Translations under genes and position numbers: made by a program
The notes under the pieces: model-generated
Databases searched by the model: none
Told to the model about the DNA's origin: nothing
What the model saw: the letters and a program-made list of their open reading frames with translations, nothing else
NCBI GenBank assembly: GCA_017853735.1
Contig: JAFMJA010000053.1
Coordinates: 1-13,002, forward strand
Length of the DNA stretch: 13,002 bases
Direction: 5' to 3'
From: Burkholderiaceae bacterium
GTDB lineage: Bacteria > Pseudomonadota > Gammaproteobacteria > Burkholderiales > Burkholderiaceae_C
Shown here: piece after piece, positions 12,847 to 13,002 of the stretch
How the letters are laid out: every line of letters begins with the position of its first letter
Position numbering within the stretch: the first letter of the stretch is position 1

Positions 12847-13002
12847 CTATTTGTGATGGCCTTGCCATGCCGTTTCTTGTTTCGTTAGTTGACGAAGGAC
12901 TTTCTGGTATTTGGGCGGTAACGTGTCCGGCCAAACATTGCTCAGTTTGAATTTTTCATTGCCTTCCAAAACTTCGAATTTCATTGACCAACCGCTGAAT
13001 GA
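12847..13002 (-). CDS. Unrecognised protein, C-terminal part (5' end may be off window)
   Basis: The leftward frame is open from the window edge to TAG at 12847-12849, giving 51 residues. They include MKFEVLEGNEKFKLSNVWPD and then a basic, helix-like tail (L-P-P-K-Y-Q-K-V-L-R-Q-L...). An ATG at 12984 could start a 45-residue protein, but the frame continues upstream through SFSGWS. A longer gene entering from the right is therefore as likely. No family is recognised. The smooth, lysine- and glutamate-rich composition looks like real coding sequence, but it is short. Confidence 0.45.
   Translation of the reverse strand, partial: SFSGWSMKFEVLEGNEKFKLSNVWPDTLPPKYQKVLRQLTKQETAWQGHHK

Noticed and set aside
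12738..12950. 70-codon rightward open frame near the window end
   Set aside because: It overlaps the more plausible leftward frame at 12847-13002, has an odd Arg/Trp/Cys-rich start and no ribosome site or recognisable domain.

Overview
The window reads as chromosomal DNA of a betaproteobacterium, most likely order Burkholderiales, family Comamonadaceae or close to it. This is inferred from the GC-rich codon use, an orphan tripartite-tricarboxylate (Bug-type) binding protein, and the protein style of PepN, RF2 and class I fructose-1,6-bisphosphatase. No database search was possible, so the family-level placement is a judgement.

Region 1 (1-4354) is a metabolic cluster. A leftward AMP-forming acyl-CoA synthetase, cut by the window edge, is divergent from a rightward set: an alpha/beta hydrolase, a TauD/TfdA-family Fe(II)/2-oxoglutarate dioxygenase and a periplasmic Bug solute-binding protein. 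The divergent start codons are only 25 bp apart. Together they could capture, oxidise or hydrolyse, and CoA-activate an organic acid, but the substrate cannot be read from the sequence. The acyl-CoA synthetase carries two in-frame peptide insertions at otherwise conserved positions. They look like dispersed DNA elements tolerated inside a coding sequence.

Region 2 (4462-9312) is a conserved housekeeping run. prfB (peptide release factor 2) has the classical autoregulatory +1 frameshift at an in-frame UGA. pepN (alanyl aminopeptidase) starts one base after the prfB stop, and fbp (class I fructose-1,6-bisphosphatase) starts 28 bases after pepN. They probably share a transcript.

Region 3 (9355-11211) holds a leftward membrane-anchored, stand-alone glutamate-synthase-type FMN/Fe-S protein convergent with fbp. 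It is followed by a rightward tRNA-Thr (CGT anticodon) with a clear TATAAT box.

Region 4 (11212-13002) is more heterogeneous. It has a hotdog-fold thioesterase, a decayed 3' remnant of an IS3-family transposase, and a secreted SOUL-type haem-binding protein. The SOUL protein has a perfect 14-residue tandem repeat whose two copies have diverged almost only at synonymous sites. The window ends in a mostly non-coding tract and the end of an unrecognised leftward gene. Base composition looks more AT-rich from about 11750 onward.

I see no CRISPR array, intact insertion sequence, prophage or recognisable defence system. The most unusual observations are the two in-frame insertions in the acyl-CoA synthetase, the codon-diverged tandem repeat in the SOUL protein, and the tight coupling of pepN to the frameshift-regulated prfB.
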